Shown piece by piece: positions 17,104-25,933 of a stretch of DNA of 64,000 nt. This DNA comes from JAUSFM01 sp964343705 (lineage in GTDB: Archaea; Nanobdellota; Nanobdellia; Woesearchaeales; UBA12501). The stretch is from NCBI GenBank assembly GCA_964343705.1, contig CAYFJX010000002.1, positions 164,345-228,344 on the forward strand. Reading direction: 5' to 3'. The translations under genes and the position numbers were made by a program. Within the stretch, counting starts at the first letter, position 1. Every line of letters begins with the position of its first letter. The notes under the pieces were generated by a model. The model searched no databases. It was given only the letters and a program-made list of their open reading frames with translations, and had not been told where the DNA came from.

Positions 17104-17748
17104 CTATACATCAACAATATCCAACAATTCAGTTAATTGATGGATCTCATACGCTGGCTCTGGTGTTTCAGGCAGGCGCTTTTGTCGTCGTCTGTTAATC
17201 CAACATACTTGCAGTCCAGCATTGGTTGCTCCTTTTAAGTCCATTTGTGAACTTGCAACATGCAACACTTCATCCTTGCTCACACCCATACCAGCAAGTG
17301 CTTTTTCATACATTGCAGGCCATGGCTTGTTGACCTTTGTCTCATCAGAAATAAACACGTAATCAAACTCTACTGGTAGCTTTGCTGCGCACGCATCAAA
17401 AAAATCACGACTAGAATTTGAGCAGATTGCCAGTGTAACTTTGCCCTTTAATTTCTGTAATACTTCACCAACTTCTGGAAATGGTTCGATCTCTTCCCAC
17501 TTAGAAAAAATAAGCTTGTCATACCCTTTATTCTCAATATGATACTTTTCACATAACAATCGCAATGCATTACTAATATTATCCGTGTATGGTGTAAATT
17601 CTTGCGCATCCAAATCTTTTCGTTGTAGCGTCCGCCATTCAACAGCAAGGTCTTTTGCAGTAACATCAAGCTTGTTATCATCAATAATTTTTTGTGCAAC
17701 ATCTACCCAGATAGTAAGCCAGTCGGTAAATGTGCCATAAAAATCCAA
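17104..17748 (-). CDS. HAD-superfamily hydrolase, probable frameshift at the start
   Basis: Haloacid dehalogenase-like phosphatase or dehalogenase. Motif I is DFYGTFTDW with the nucleophile Asp, motif II is in LAICSNSS, the motif III region is KVNKPWPAMYEKAL, and HVASSQMDLKGATNAG fits motif IV. The open frame starts only at a TTG immediately before the nucleophile, leaving no room for the first beta strand. Upstream, a TATA box (17791-17799) sits 27 nt from an ATG at 17768 that reads MTIKAL in another frame. Restoring one base between them gives MTIKAL-x-LDFYGT, a normal HAD start. So either the assembly lost a base or the gene is broken. Confidence 0.82.
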   Translation of the reverse strand: MDFYGTFTDWLTIWVDVAQKIIDDNKLDVTAKDLAVEWRTLQRKDLDAQEFTPYTDNISNALRLLCEKYHIENKGYDKLIFSKWEEIEPFPEVGEVLQKLKGKVTLAICSNSSRDFFDACAAKLPVEFDYVFISDETKVNKPWPAMYEKALAGMGVSKDEVLHVASSQMDLKGATNAGLQVCWINRRRQKRLPETPEPAYEIHQLTELLDIVDV

Positions 17749-17790
17749 TTTAATGCTTTAATAGTCATACTCCTCGGGAATTGGCTGCTG

Positions 17791-17799
17791 GTATAAATA
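17791..17799 (-). promoter_or_regulatory. TATA box of the HAD gene
   Basis: The minus strand reads TATTTATAC here. Its centre is 27 nt from the ATG at 17768, the same spacing seen for the histone, RNase Z and GT-C genes, which is why I believe 17768 is the original start of the HAD gene. Confidence 0.6.
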
Positions 17800-17804
17800 C
17801 CTTT

Positions 17805-17954
17805 CTAGAAAATAAACTTAAACATGATCCCCAGGATAATCAAGGTAATACCACCAATAACTGAAAAATAAGCAATCTTCTGATCAGCTGGTGCCATCTT
17901 AATCTTGTCTGGCAATTTTTGCAAGTACGCATTAATTTCTTCTGTAGATACCAT
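17805..17954 (-). CDS. 49-aa single-span membrane protein
   Basis: Short gene starting MVSTEEINAYLQKLPDKIK and ending in a hydrophobic segment (FSVIGGITLIILGIMFKFIF). The first 30 residues are polar and probably cytoplasmic, and the last 20 span the membrane, as in a tail-anchored protein. A GAGGTG ribosome binding element lies before the ATG, and a TATA-like AAATTATAG (around 17976-17985) is about 27 nt upstream. I do not recognise the family; size and topology recall small translocon subunits, but the sequence does not match SecE or SecG as I know them. Confidence 0.65.
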   Translation of the reverse strand: MVSTEEINAYLQKLPDKIKMAPADQKIAYFSVIGGITLIILGIMFKFIF

Positions 17955-17982
17955 ATTACACACCTCTTTTTCATACTCTGGA

Positions 17983-18882
17983 CTATAATTTAACTTTCAT
18001 AAAATCATACGCGCAAACAGTGTTGGGAAAGCTTGTCTGAGCTTCTTCTTCAATATCCTTCACTGTCTTGTACCGCTGTGAAAAATGTGTTAAAATAAGT
18101 TTCTTAGCCTCTGCCTGGTTTGCAAGCATTGCAGCCTGTGTCGACGTCAAGTGCTTGTACTTTTCTGCTTTCTCTTCATGCTCACAACCGTACGTTGCCT
18201 CACTTATAAGTACATCAGCGTCCATTGCAAGATCAACTGCAGTCTTACAAGGTGCAGTATCCGGAATAATAGTTAGCTTTTTTCCTTTAACAAGTTGGGT
18301 TGCTTCTTTTGCATCAAGCTTTTTTCCTTTGTATGTTATTGACTTGCCCTTTTGTAAAGGTTGCACATGTGGTCCAGGTGGGATGCCTTTTTTCTTAAGC
18401 ACACTCATTTTTACTCGCCATCTATCTTTTTCAATCAGCGAATAGCCAAGTGCGGGAATTGTATGTTCCACAGGTGCAGCTTGCACAATAAACGTGTCTT
18501 CATCAACAATTGTTGTCACTTTTTTTACATTATGTTCGGTGATTTTAATAGTGACTTTTTGGTCAAAATAACTACACAATAAAATGTGCTTCATTCGTTC
18601 TTTGCTTCCTTTTGGCCCATGTAAATGGATGGTGTGCAGATCTTCCTTTTTTCCAAGGGTTTGGATAAGTCCCACGAGCCCTGCAACATGATCTCCATGC
18701 CAGTGTGAAATAAAAATATGCGTTATGTCAAACCTGTTTATTCCAGCAATATTCATTTGTCGCTGTGTTCCTTCCCCACAATCAAACAAGAATCCTTGAG
18801 AGCCGTGTCTAACAAATACTGCTTGCACATTCCGTTCTTTAGTAGGGACCATTGCAGAGGTTCCAAGAAAGGTTATTTCCAT
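17983..18882 (-). CDS. rnz: Ribonuclease Z (tRNA 3' endonuclease)
   Basis: Metallo-beta-lactamase nuclease that removes tRNA 3' trailers. MEITFLGTSAMVPTKERN begins the fold, FLFDCGEGTQRQM follows, and the zinc motif is SHWHGDHVAGL with H60, H62, D64 and H65. Later ISEATYGCEHEEKAEKYKH and LILTHFSQRYK supply the remaining ligands. A frame extension to 18927 is rejected because the TATA box at 18905-18913 is 27 nt from the ATG at 18882. Length 299 aa is normal. Confidence 0.95.
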   Translation of the reverse strand: MEITFLGTSAMVPTKERNVQAVFVRHGSQGFLFDCGEGTQRQMNIAGINRFDITHIFISHWHGDHVAGLVGLIQTLGKKEDLHTIHLHGPKGSKERMKHILLCSYFDQKVTIKITEHNVKKVTTIVDEDTFIVQAAPVEHTIPALGYSLIEKDRWRVKMSVLKKKGIPPGPHVQPLQKGKSITYKGKKLDAKEATQLVKGKKLTIIPDTAPCKTAVDLAMDADVLISEATYGCEHEEKAEKYKHLTSTQAAMLANQAEAKKLILTHFSQRYKTVKDIEEEAQTSFPNTVCAYDFMKVKL

Positions 18883-18904
18883 ACTGTACAAGCACAAAAG
18901 AGGG

Positions 18905-18913
18905 TATATAAAT
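18905..18913 (-). promoter_or_regulatory. TATA box of rnz
   Basis: The minus strand reads ATTTATATA here, and its centre is 27 nt from the RNase Z ATG, predicting a leaderless transcript and fixing the start codon. Confidence 0.65.
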
Positions 18914-18995
18914 CTTTGTAAAATCACTTAAAAACCCTCAAAAAGAAGAAACGTTAAATATCACAAGCACACTCCCCCTTTTATGAGGTTAGAGC

Positions 18996-19460
18996 ATGGC
19001 ATGTGAAATGTGTGGTTACAAGGGAACGCTTGTTAAAGCCCTTGTAGAAAACGTTGAAATGGAGCTATGCAGTGAGTGTGCTCGCTTTGGTAAAATTGTA
19101 CGTAAGCCAAGGCCAGAGGTTATACAAAAAAGGATATTACAAAAAAAGCAAACACGACACCTTCCTAAGGAGTATGAGACGCCTGAACGAGTTGTTCCAG
19201 ACTATGGTGAAATCATCCAAAAGAAAAGAAGTAAGCTAGGTATTAATCAGGAAGCCCTGGCAAAAATGCTTGCAGAACGCACATCCCTTGTCCAAAAATT
19301 AGAAGCAGGAACATACAAGCCATCTCTAAAGCTTGCCAGAAAAATACAGCGAATTCTCAAAATTACCCTGGTTGAAAAACCAGAACAAATTGAAAACATA
19401 CCTCTCACCAAGGCAGAGGGAGGTTTCACACTAGGAGATTTTATCAAGAAGCGATCGTAG
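18996..19460 (+). CDS. mbf1: Multiprotein bridging factor MBF1 (aMBF1)
   Basis: Transcription or translation-associated protein with an N-terminal zinc ribbon (C3, C6, C25, C28: MACEMCGYKG and LCSECARFG) and a C-terminal HTH_3 domain (KKRSKLGINQEALAKMLAER, about residues 76-125). Length 154 aa is typical of archaeal MBF1. A TGAGGTTAG ribosome binding element precedes the ATG. Its 3' end overlaps the opposite thioredoxin-like gene by 17 bp. Confidence 0.94.
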   Translation: MACEMCGYKGTLVKALVENVEMELCSECARFGKIVRKPRPEVIQKRILQKKQTRHLPKEYETPERVVPDYGEIIQKKRSKLGINQEALAKMLAERTSLVQKLEAGTYKPSLKLARKIQRILKITLVEKPEQIENIPLTKAEGGFTLGDFIKKRS

Positions 19461-20133
19461 TCTTGTTGGTACTGCTTGTTTCATTCACAAAGAGTTTTTC
19501 TTCAAGTACGTTTTTTGATCGAACACCCTCTAATAATTCTTCATTAACAACAAGTGCAGGAGCAGAATCAATCTTAAAAATTCTTTTTACTGTATTCAAA
19601 GCAGGGTTGTCAATATTAATATCAAACGAGTAGATATTCAGTTTAGGATACTTTTTATGTAATGTAGACAGGACGTATCCCTGTTGTTCACAATCATGAC
19701 AATCCCCCAGGTTAGAGTAAAAATACAGAACCAAGTCAAGATCAAGGTCACATTGTTTCTTTGCCTTTTTGAGCAACAACCAATGTCTAATTTCAAGGAG
19801 AGAATATCGTTCTTTCAATGAAAGCACTTTCTTGTTTTGCTTCCCTAACTGGCTTTCCATGTAGTCAAGTTTTGTTCCAACATCAAATAGTTCCTCTGTG
19901 AGGGTAGAATCAAATGATTCACAAGGATGCTCAACAAGCAACATATTTCGTAACTCAGTGCCAGCAACCTTGACATTTAATTCACCTTGTAAATCAGTAA
20001 TTTGATCTATTTTAACAGCTGAAAAATGATTGCCCAGAAGAATTCCCAGTACAAAAATTAATGTAGTGAAAGAGAATGCAGCAAGGTATTTACTCTTGTG
20101 AACAGCCTTTTCTGGCACTTTTTTTGAGTTCAT
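19444..20133 (-). CDS. Membrane-anchored thioredoxin-like protein
   Basis: An N-terminal anchor (YLAAFSFTTLIFVLGILLG, residues 16-34) is followed by a polar helical stretch and a thioredoxin-like domain from about residue 130. The likely redox pair is C145-HD-C148 in FYSNLGDCHDCEQ, and SAPALVVN would be the cis-proline strand. Two further cysteines (C71, C128) lie before it. It probably acts outside the cell membrane on disulfides, which fits the many cysteine-rich exported proteins encoded later in the window; that link is inference. A TATA-like CTAATAAAG lies 27 nt upstream. Confidence 0.7.
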   Translation of the reverse strand: MNSKKVPEKAVHKSKYLAAFSFTTLIFVLGILLGNHFSAVKIDQITDLQGELNVKVAGTELRNMLLVEHPCESFDSTLTEELFDVGTKLDYMESQLGKQNKKVLSLKERYSLLEIRHWLLLKKAKKQCDLDLDLVLYFYSNLGDCHDCEQQGYVLSTLHKKYPKLNIYSFDINIDNPALNTVKRIFKIDSAPALVVNEELLEGVRSKNVLEEKLFVNETSSTNKTTIAS

Positions 20134-20159
20134 ATGCTAGGAGGGAGAGGGGTACTTTA

Positions 20160-21422
20160 TTAGGTTTGTTGTTCTATAACTACTGGCTTTCCCCATCCTA
20201 CTTTTTTCCGTCGAATCTTAGCGTGAAAGGCAACCATCCACCAAAAGGCAAAAACAGCCCAATACACCAACAAGTATAATACATAGGCGATCTTGATTCC
20301 ACCTTTTTCTGCTGAGTGCTTTTTTGCAAGGTATATGACTATCACTCCTGTCATCAAGGAGATCATTGACAAGATCAAGATAGGATCTAAATTTATAAAA
20401 AATGGGTCAAACCTGAATTGTAACCAAGGCATAAGGTCAAAATTGATTGCCATCAGGTTCAAGACTCCTGTGTACAAGTAATCTGCTGTTTTAAAAAACA
20501 AGTATAGGAACAAAGCAACTACCAAAAAGATTGATATAAACGCTCCTGGAAGAACAAACAAGCCAAGATTGCCATGTTTCTTACTGAATAATGATTTGTA
20601 ATTAAGTACATTATTTACAAAGCCAAGATACCATCTACGTCGTTGATGGTACAATGCTCCAAATGATCGCGGGCCAACAGTACGAACTGATGCGTCCATG
20701 CTGTTCTCTATGATATAATTTTTACTTTGAATACGGAGTGCCACTTCAATATCTTCAGTAAGATTATCTTCATCATATCCACCATACATGTCAAAAAAGG
20801 ATTTTCTAAAAATAGTAAATGGTCCAGGGGTCACATGTATACTGCCGAAGTAAGCAAAGACTTTTCGCAAGTACACCCCGATTAAGTATTCTATGTATTG
20901 TATGTTTTGCCACAACCCCTTGGGCTTATGTATTTTTAATGAGGGGGTAACTGCCATTATTTGCTTCTTAGTAAAGTGGCCTACCATCTTCTTAAGACAG
21001 TCTTGATCAACAAATGAATCAGCATCAAGTGCACCAAACAATTCCCCTCGTGAATGTCGAAGTGCAAGGTTTAAAGAATCAGCCTTTCCAGAATTTTTAT
21101 CTTTACGAAAAACACGAATACGATCAGGATACTGCTTTTTGAACTTCATGGCAATTTCATACGTCTTATCAGTACTACCATCATCAATAACAATAATGTC
21201 CATCTTCTTCTTAGGATAGTCTAATTGAAGAAGGGATTTTAGTGTTGCTGCAATAGTTGCTTGTTCGTTCAGTGCAGGAACAGCAATGGTTACTCCAGGC
21301 AGATCTTTTGGCGTTGGGTTTGCCAACTTTTTCTTATTATGAAAAAAACTGAGGAAAAACAGTATGGCTGTAAATAAGCCAAAGTAAGATGTGACATATA
21401 ACAAAACACTGCCAAAATTCAT
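20160..21422 (-). CDS. Family 2 glycosyltransferase, processive type, membrane-bound
   Basis: Poly-N-acetylglucosamine/cellulose synthase-like GT2. It has an N-terminal membrane segment, a catalytic domain with VIDDGSTD (D80-D81), ALDADSFVD (D133, D135), a TED-like motif (NLTEDIEVALRIQ) and QRRRWYLG, and then three to four C-terminal membrane segments. All motifs of an active enzyme are present. The open frame extends to a TTG at 21467; the ATG at 21422 with GAGAGG upstream is preferred. It may build or attach a surface glycan together with the two GT-C-like genes upstream. Confidence 0.9.
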   Translation of the reverse strand: MNFGSVLLYVTSYFGLFTAILFFLSFFHNKKKLANPTPKDLPGVTIAVPALNEQATIAATLKSLLQLDYPKKKMDIIVIDDGSTDKTYEIAMKFKKQYPDRIRVFRKDKNSGKADSLNLALRHSRGELFGALDADSFVDQDCLKKMVGHFTKKQIMAVTPSLKIHKPKGLWQNIQYIEYLIGVYLRKVFAYFGSIHVTPGPFTIFRKSFFDMYGGYDEDNLTEDIEVALRIQSKNYIIENSMDASVRTVGPRSFGALYHQRRRWYLGFVNNVLNYKSLFSKKHGNLGLFVLPGAFISIFLVVALFLYLFFKTADYLYTGVLNLMAINFDLMPWLQFRFDPFFINLDPILILSMISLMTGVIVIYLAKKHSAEKGGIKIAYVLYLLVYWAVFAFWWMVAFHAKIRRKKVGWGKPVVIEQQT

Positions 21423-21448
21423 AATAATTGCCTCTCTATGCTCTTTAT

Positions 21449-22909
21449 TTAAGGAGTAAACTCCCAAATCTCTATAGAAGAGGTGCTGTAAACGTTTTTA
21501 AATGTTTCGCTGTCTCGTAATAGGAATAGAAGCCCTTGATCAGGAGCTTCCCAGACAAGACCCTCTTTCATCCTATCAGTAATAAGGATAAATCGTATGT
21601 CCTTAGTGACCAGAAGTGCCCGAACTGTTTCTTCACTCCTTGACTGGAAAATAGTGTCGGCACTCTTTAATTTGGCTTGTAAGGCGGCTTTGTCATCAGC
21701 TTCGTCAAGCAAGACTGGACGGTGTGCAAGTGATTCAATAAAAGGACCTAGGGATTCATGTGATAACACTTTTGCATCAGGAGGGCTATTTTCCTTAAGA
21801 AATTCAAGTGAGTGAACAAGTTCCTCTGAAGGATGTGAACTTTTTAATCGGTTAGCATAGGATACTGACGAAAAAAGCAACCCCAAAATAATTATGAGAA
21901 ATGTCATTTTTTGAACTGAAGGAAATTGCCATTTTGTCTGTCGCAATTGAATAAGCGCAAGTCCCACAAAATATGCCAGTATGAACAGGGCATAAATCAT
22001 TAATTGGGGTTGTACTAGAATTGCAGGGATTGAAAGTAAGGTTAGCACGTATAATAACACATATTTTTCCTTTTCCTTCCAAGAATACACAAGTCCCATA
22101 CAGGCAAGAATAATATAAAACACTGAAAATCCTGAGCGTGCACCAAAGTCTGCAACAAATGAGTTTAGACTGGATTCAAGTGCTGTGTAAGGAATATAAA
22201 ATGGAAGATTACCTACAAAAATTACTCCCAGCACAAGTACTGTTGCGGCAAGTGCTCTTGCTTTATGATACATTAAAGGGAATGCGTGTAAACTAAACAA
22301 TATTAAGAAAAGCAGCACTAACAGTGCGTGGAATAGTGAAAATGACGCAGCAAGCATTATTACCGGGAGCGAGACCCAAAAAAGACGTCTTTTTGGCGAA
22401 ATAAACAAGTACAATGCAAGAAGTAAAACACACACTGCAAGGGCGTCGGAAATTGATGTAGTAAAAACATACATAAATGAAGGTGAAAGAACCAGTGCAA
22501 GTAATGCCATAAATGCAGTTGAGTGTTCAATACTAAAACGTCTTAAAACCCCATACATGAGTAATGTTGCAATTACCCCTAAAAAGAGAGGGGTTATCCA
22601 CAACCAAAACTGGAGCATGTTTTGGTTTCCAACTGAAAAAAATGATAGCAAATAATGGTGGGGACCATACACTATACGTCTTCCTTTGAACAATGTGTCA
22701 GGGGAGAATAATGAGTTATTTGAATCATCTTGTTCCATGTTTTGTGTTACAATCATGTTATAATATGGTTCAGACTCAAAAGGAAACATAGTTCCAACTG
22801 AACCTTGCGTGAATACAATTCTCATAAAAGACGGTACAAGTAATATTCCTAGTGTGATAATTAGTACATACCACAACATTGTTTTGTTTGATTCTGGGTT
22901 GTCTATCAT
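21449..22909 (-). CDS. Multi-span membrane protein, GT-C glycosyltransferase-like
   Basis: About 11-12 hydrophobic segments followed by a soluble C-terminal domain of about 110 residues. An acidic FESEPYYN motif sits in the first large external loop, where GT-C transferases keep their catalytic acid, and the C-terminal stretch DAKVLSHESLGPFIESLAHRP resembles the soluble domains of such enzymes. It is probably a lipid-sugar-dependent transferase; acceptor and donor are unknown. A second ATG at 22930 is possible, but a GTGAAA element favours 22909. It is tightly linked to the next gene upstream and resembles it in architecture. Confidence 0.6.
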   Translation of the reverse strand: MIDNPESNKTMLWYVLIITLGILLVPSFMRIVFTQGSVGTMFPFESEPYYNMIVTQNMEQDDSNNSLFSPDTLFKGRRIVYGPHHYLLSFFSVGNQNMLQFWLWITPLFLGVIATLLMYGVLRRFSIEHSTAFMALLALVLSPSFMYVFTTSISDALAVCVLLLALYLFISPKRRLFWVSLPVIMLAASFSLFHALLVLLFLILFSLHAFPLMYHKARALAATVLVLGVIFVGNLPFYIPYTALESSLNSFVADFGARSGFSVFYIILACMGLVYSWKEKEKYVLLYVLTLLSIPAILVQPQLMIYALFILAYFVGLALIQLRQTKWQFPSVQKMTFLIIILGLLFSSVSYANRLKSSHPSEELVHSLEFLKENSPPDAKVLSHESLGPFIESLAHRPVLLDEADDKAALQAKLKSADTIFQSRSEETVRALLVTKDIRFILITDRMKEGLVWEAPDQGLLFLLRDSETFKNVYSTSSIEIWEFTP

Positions 22910-22914
22910 GTGTT

Positions 22915-24441
22915 TCACTTCAGTGTACATACTGTTTTGAATACTTGGACATGCTTGTTTTCAAAGACTGGTTTAAAACAATCTGTGTCTGAAACAAACT
23001 CGAGCTGTGTTTTGAGTTGTTTTTTAATCCGCTTAGAGATAATAATGTGGCTTACATCATACCTATTTAGTTTTTTGACAGCATCAGTTTCATACGATGT
23101 GGTGTATACAGCCGAAGCATCTTCAAATCGCTGGTTACTATCAGTAATACCTAGGAATTTTGAGTCAAGAACATTTTTTCGTTTTGATAAGTAGGTAATC
23201 AAGTGGCCTTCTGAAGGAGTTGCAAGAATCACAGATTCTAAAGGAGTGTGTTTTTCTAACCACGTAAATGCTTCATGTTCTTCTGGTGACAAAGCGTCTT
23301 TTATTGAGTCATTTGTTGCTGAAAGAGAGGGAAGAATTGATGAAATAAAGACAACCACAAAGAAAAAAGCCCAAATCAGTTTTTTATACTGTGCAAATTT
23401 GGTTTTGTTGATGTACTGGAAAAGACTTAAGTAAAACTCAGAAAACAATATACTCATAATAATTCCTAAGGATATAAGGCCAAGCTCTATTTGAATAAAT
23501 CCCAGCCACAAAAGCAAGAAGGTAGCAAGTGTAAATGCAGTTAGGAAGTATATCTTCTTATTTTTTGTATGGAATGTGTGGTAAAATACTGCGTACACAC
23601 CATACACCAAAGGAATAAGACCAACAAAATAAAGTGCAGAAATAAGTGTGATATCAGAAAAGTAGGTGTTAAGAATAACGTCTGGAACATTCTGCCAGAT
23701 TACGCCAAGCCCATGGCTCAAAAAAGCGTTTTTGTACAATAATAAGTGAAGCCATACAAATAAGAAAATGGAGAATATTCCCACTTCAACTTCTTCTTTG
23801 GTTGCATGTAAATTCTCAATTTTGATAAGGATTAGATATAACACCCATGACACAATAAACAGTATGCTTAAGTAGTGCATCAGAGACACAATAAAAAATA
23901 ACAACATAAATAGCTTGGCAGAACTCCGTCTTTCAATTCCAAGATACAAGTATACCATCAGGAAGAGTAAAGGGAAAACAAGAGCTGAAAAAGAGAATGT
24001 ATTGGTGGTAGCACTGAAATAAATAGGGATAAAAGCTCCTACCAATGCTGAAAAGAGTGCGGGCTTTTCATCCTGTGTTATTTTCTTAGTTATTGCATAA
24101 ATAATAAACACCATGCTTGCTGCTGCTGCATTAATCAGGATTTTACCAACAAACCACGCAGGAAGCACCATTGTTAAGCCAGCAACAAGATAGTAAAAAA
24201 GAGGTGCAAAACTATGCTCGCGGCCACCAAAGCTTAAAGGATCATCATACAGTGGCAGAAATGAATCTTGTATGTTTTCAACTTGTCGCAAAGTAAAATA
24301 AGCTTCATCACCACTAAAGTGGTCTGTTTGGAATGCAAAAAAAATACGTAGCGCAAGCACTACAATAAATAAACAGAGTAATAATCGTCGTGCAGTCTTG
24401 CTTGTATGCTTTCCTGTTTCTTGGTGCTTCCCATCCCCCAT
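22915..24441 (-). CDS. Multi-span membrane protein, GT-C/ArnT-like
   Basis: 508 aa with about 12 membrane segments and a soluble C-terminal domain. The first external loop has FSGDEAYFTLRQ, the Asp-Glu pair typical of GT39/GT83-like transferases. The C-terminal domain (AFTWLEKHTPLESVILATP) parallels the neighbouring gene, suggesting an old duplication. A TATATA box at 24465-24470 lies 27 nt before the ATG, so this is the first gene of the three-gene glycosylation operon. The specific reaction is not deducible. Confidence 0.65.
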   Translation of the reverse strand: MGDGKHQETGKHTSKTARRLLLCLFIVVLALRIFFAFQTDHFSGDEAYFTLRQVENIQDSFLPLYDDPLSFGGREHSFAPLFYYLVAGLTMVLPAWFVGKILINAAAASMVFIIYAITKKITQDEKPALFSALVGAFIPIYFSATTNTFSFSALVFPLLFLMVYLYLGIERRSSAKLFMLLFFIVSLMHYLSILFIVSWVLYLILIKIENLHATKEEVEVGIFSIFLFVWLHLLLYKNAFLSHGLGVIWQNVPDVILNTYFSDITLISALYFVGLIPLVYGVYAVFYHTFHTKNKKIYFLTAFTLATFLLLWLGFIQIELGLISLGIIMSILFSEFYLSLFQYINKTKFAQYKKLIWAFFFVVVFISSILPSLSATNDSIKDALSPEEHEAFTWLEKHTPLESVILATPSEGHLITYLSKRKNVLDSKFLGITDSNQRFEDASAVYTTSYETDAVKKLNRYDVSHIIISKRIKKQLKTQLEFVSDTDCFKPVFENKHVQVFKTVCTLK

Positions 24442-24464
24442 TTTGGTCTCTGAGTGAGTCTTAC

Positions 24465-24494
24465 TATATATTGGTTTAGAAAAACATTTAAAAC
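24465..24494. promoter_or_regulatory. Back-to-back promoters of the glycosylation operon and radB
   Basis: Minus-strand TATATA at 24465-24470 is 27 nt from the ATG at 24441. Plus-strand TTTAAAACC at 24487-24495 is about 25 nt before the radB ATG at 24515. The 74-bp gap holds both core promoters and leaves little room for operators. Confidence 0.55.
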
Positions 24495-24514
24495 CACGCC
24501 AACCCCCCTATTTT

Positions 24515-25309
24515 ATGCCTTTAGAACGTGTATCAACCGGAAATATGATTCTTGACAGTCTTCTTGATGGAGGATATGAATCAGATGTTGTTACCACTAT
24601 ATATGGGCCATCAGGGTCAGGAAAAACCAATCTTTGCATGCTTGCTCTTGTGTCATGCATACAACAAGGTAAAAAAGTTATTTTTATTGATTGCGAAGGT
24701 GGCTTTTCTGTTACTCGCCTTGGGCAAATGTACCCAGCATTTAAAGCTCAGCTAGATAACATTCTTTTACTCAAACCAATGAATTTTGAGGAACAAAAAA
24801 AAGCATTTGAAAAACTAAAAACTATTGTTGATACCAACATTGGCCTGATTATTATTGACAGCATCTCTATGCTGTATCGTTTAGAAGTTGGCAAAGATAA
24901 TGATATTATTTCTACCAACAGAGAGCTGGGTGGTCAGATTGCAGCACTGACCGAAATCACAAGGAAGAATAACATTCCCATATTGGTAACTAGTCAGGTC
25001 TATAGTAGCTTTGATGTACGTGACAAGGTACATCTTGTTGGCGGGGACATCTTAAAATATGGCAGTAAATGTCTTATTGAATTAGAAAAGCACGCGTCAA
25101 GTATTCGTTCTGCTGTGATTCGTAAACATCGTTCCTTGCCTGAAGGAAAATCAAAACGTTTCCGTATTGTTCATGAAGGCATTGCAGGAGTTGACCAGGT
25201 ACAAAGAGAACCTGAAAAAGTAGAAGTAAAAAAAGAAGAAGGGCATCCTGTTGCCTTTGAGGATGCTTCACAAAAAAAGCAAGAAGAAAAAAAGCTTACT
25301 CCTCAGTAA
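24515..25309 (+). CDS. radB: DNA repair and recombination protein RadB
   Basis: RecA-family ATPase, a RadA paralogue that assists recombination. Walker A is GPSGSGKT (residues 31-38), Walker B is LIIIDSISML, and VTSQVYSSFD and VGGDILKYGSKCLIEL are the later RadB motifs. It lacks the N-terminal HhH domain of RadA, as expected. A Lys/Glu-rich tail of about 35 residues follows the core, making it 264 aa versus about 220 usually. Its 3' end overlaps the uS2 gene on the other strand by 14 bp. Confidence 0.93.
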   Translation: MPLERVSTGNMILDSLLDGGYESDVVTTIYGPSGSGKTNLCMLALVSCIQQGKKVIFIDCEGGFSVTRLGQMYPAFKAQLDNILLLKPMNFEEQKKAFEKLKTIVDTNIGLIIIDSISMLYRLEVGKDNDIISTNRELGGQIAALTEITRKNNIPILVTSQVYSSFDVRDKVHLVGGDILKYGSKCLIELEKHASSIRSAVIRKHRSLPEGKSKRFRIVHEGIAGVDQVQREPEKVEVKKEEGHPVAFEDASQKKQEEKKLTPQ

Positions 25310-25898
25310 AATCAGCAAGTTCAAGTGTTAGTTCTCCCATTTCTCGACGCTTTAAGTATTCACGTGCAAGAAGCCAAAAAACTATACCTAATGCTTTTTT
25401 ACCTTTGTTGTTACAGGGCATGACAAAATCAACACAGTTTGCTTGATTGTTTGTATCGCACAATGCAACAATAGGAATTCCCATTTTCATTGCATCCTGA
25501 ACAGCATTTCTGTCAGGCCATGTATCTGTCACTACCATTATTTTTGGCTGTACAAATGTTTCAAGTTGTAGGTTAGTTAAGATTCCAGGTGGGTATCGGC
25601 CAGGGAATACTTTCACTCCGGTTGCTTTACCAAATGCTCGTACTGGTTTCCAACCATTTTCACGCCTACTTACAATCAGAATTTCTTCTGGCTTGTATTT
25701 TGAAAGTAGGTTAGCTGCAAGGTTAATTCGCTCATCAATCTTTTGAAGGTTCAGAACAAATAATCCGTCAGGCCGTGCCTTGTAAATAAATCGTTCTAAA
25801 TATTTTGTTTTAAACTTGGTTCCGATGTGGATACCTGCTTTAAGGTACTCATCTACTGGTACTAGTAATTGTTTTTGATCTACCATTGTATCACTCAT
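25296..25898 (-). CDS. rps2: Ribosomal protein uS2 (S2)
   Basis: Small-subunit protein between head and body. LLVPVDEYLKAGIHIGTKFK, MVVTDTWPDRNAVQDAMKMG, IPIVALCDTNNQANCVDFVM and NNKGKKALGIVFWLLAREYL are typical archaeal S2. The frame continues to an ATG at 25970, but the extra 24 residues do not resemble S2, and starting at MSDTMVDQKQLLVP gives the normal 200-aa length. The upstream 100 nt form a structured leader (see separate entry). Its usual archaeal partners (enolase, RNA polymerase subunits) are not adjacent. Confidence 0.94.
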   Translation of the reverse strand: MSDTMVDQKQLLVPVDEYLKAGIHIGTKFKTKYLERFIYKARPDGLFVLNLQKIDERINLAANLLSKYKPEEILIVSRRENGWKPVRAFGKATGVKVFPGRYPPGILTNLQLETFVQPKIMVVTDTWPDRNAVQDAMKMGIPIVALCDTNNQANCVDFVMPCNNKGKKALGIVFWLLAREYLKRREMGELTLELADFTEE

Positions 25899-25933
25899 TA
25901 AGCAAAAGAACTCGTTGTCTTTTGCTGCTTTAT

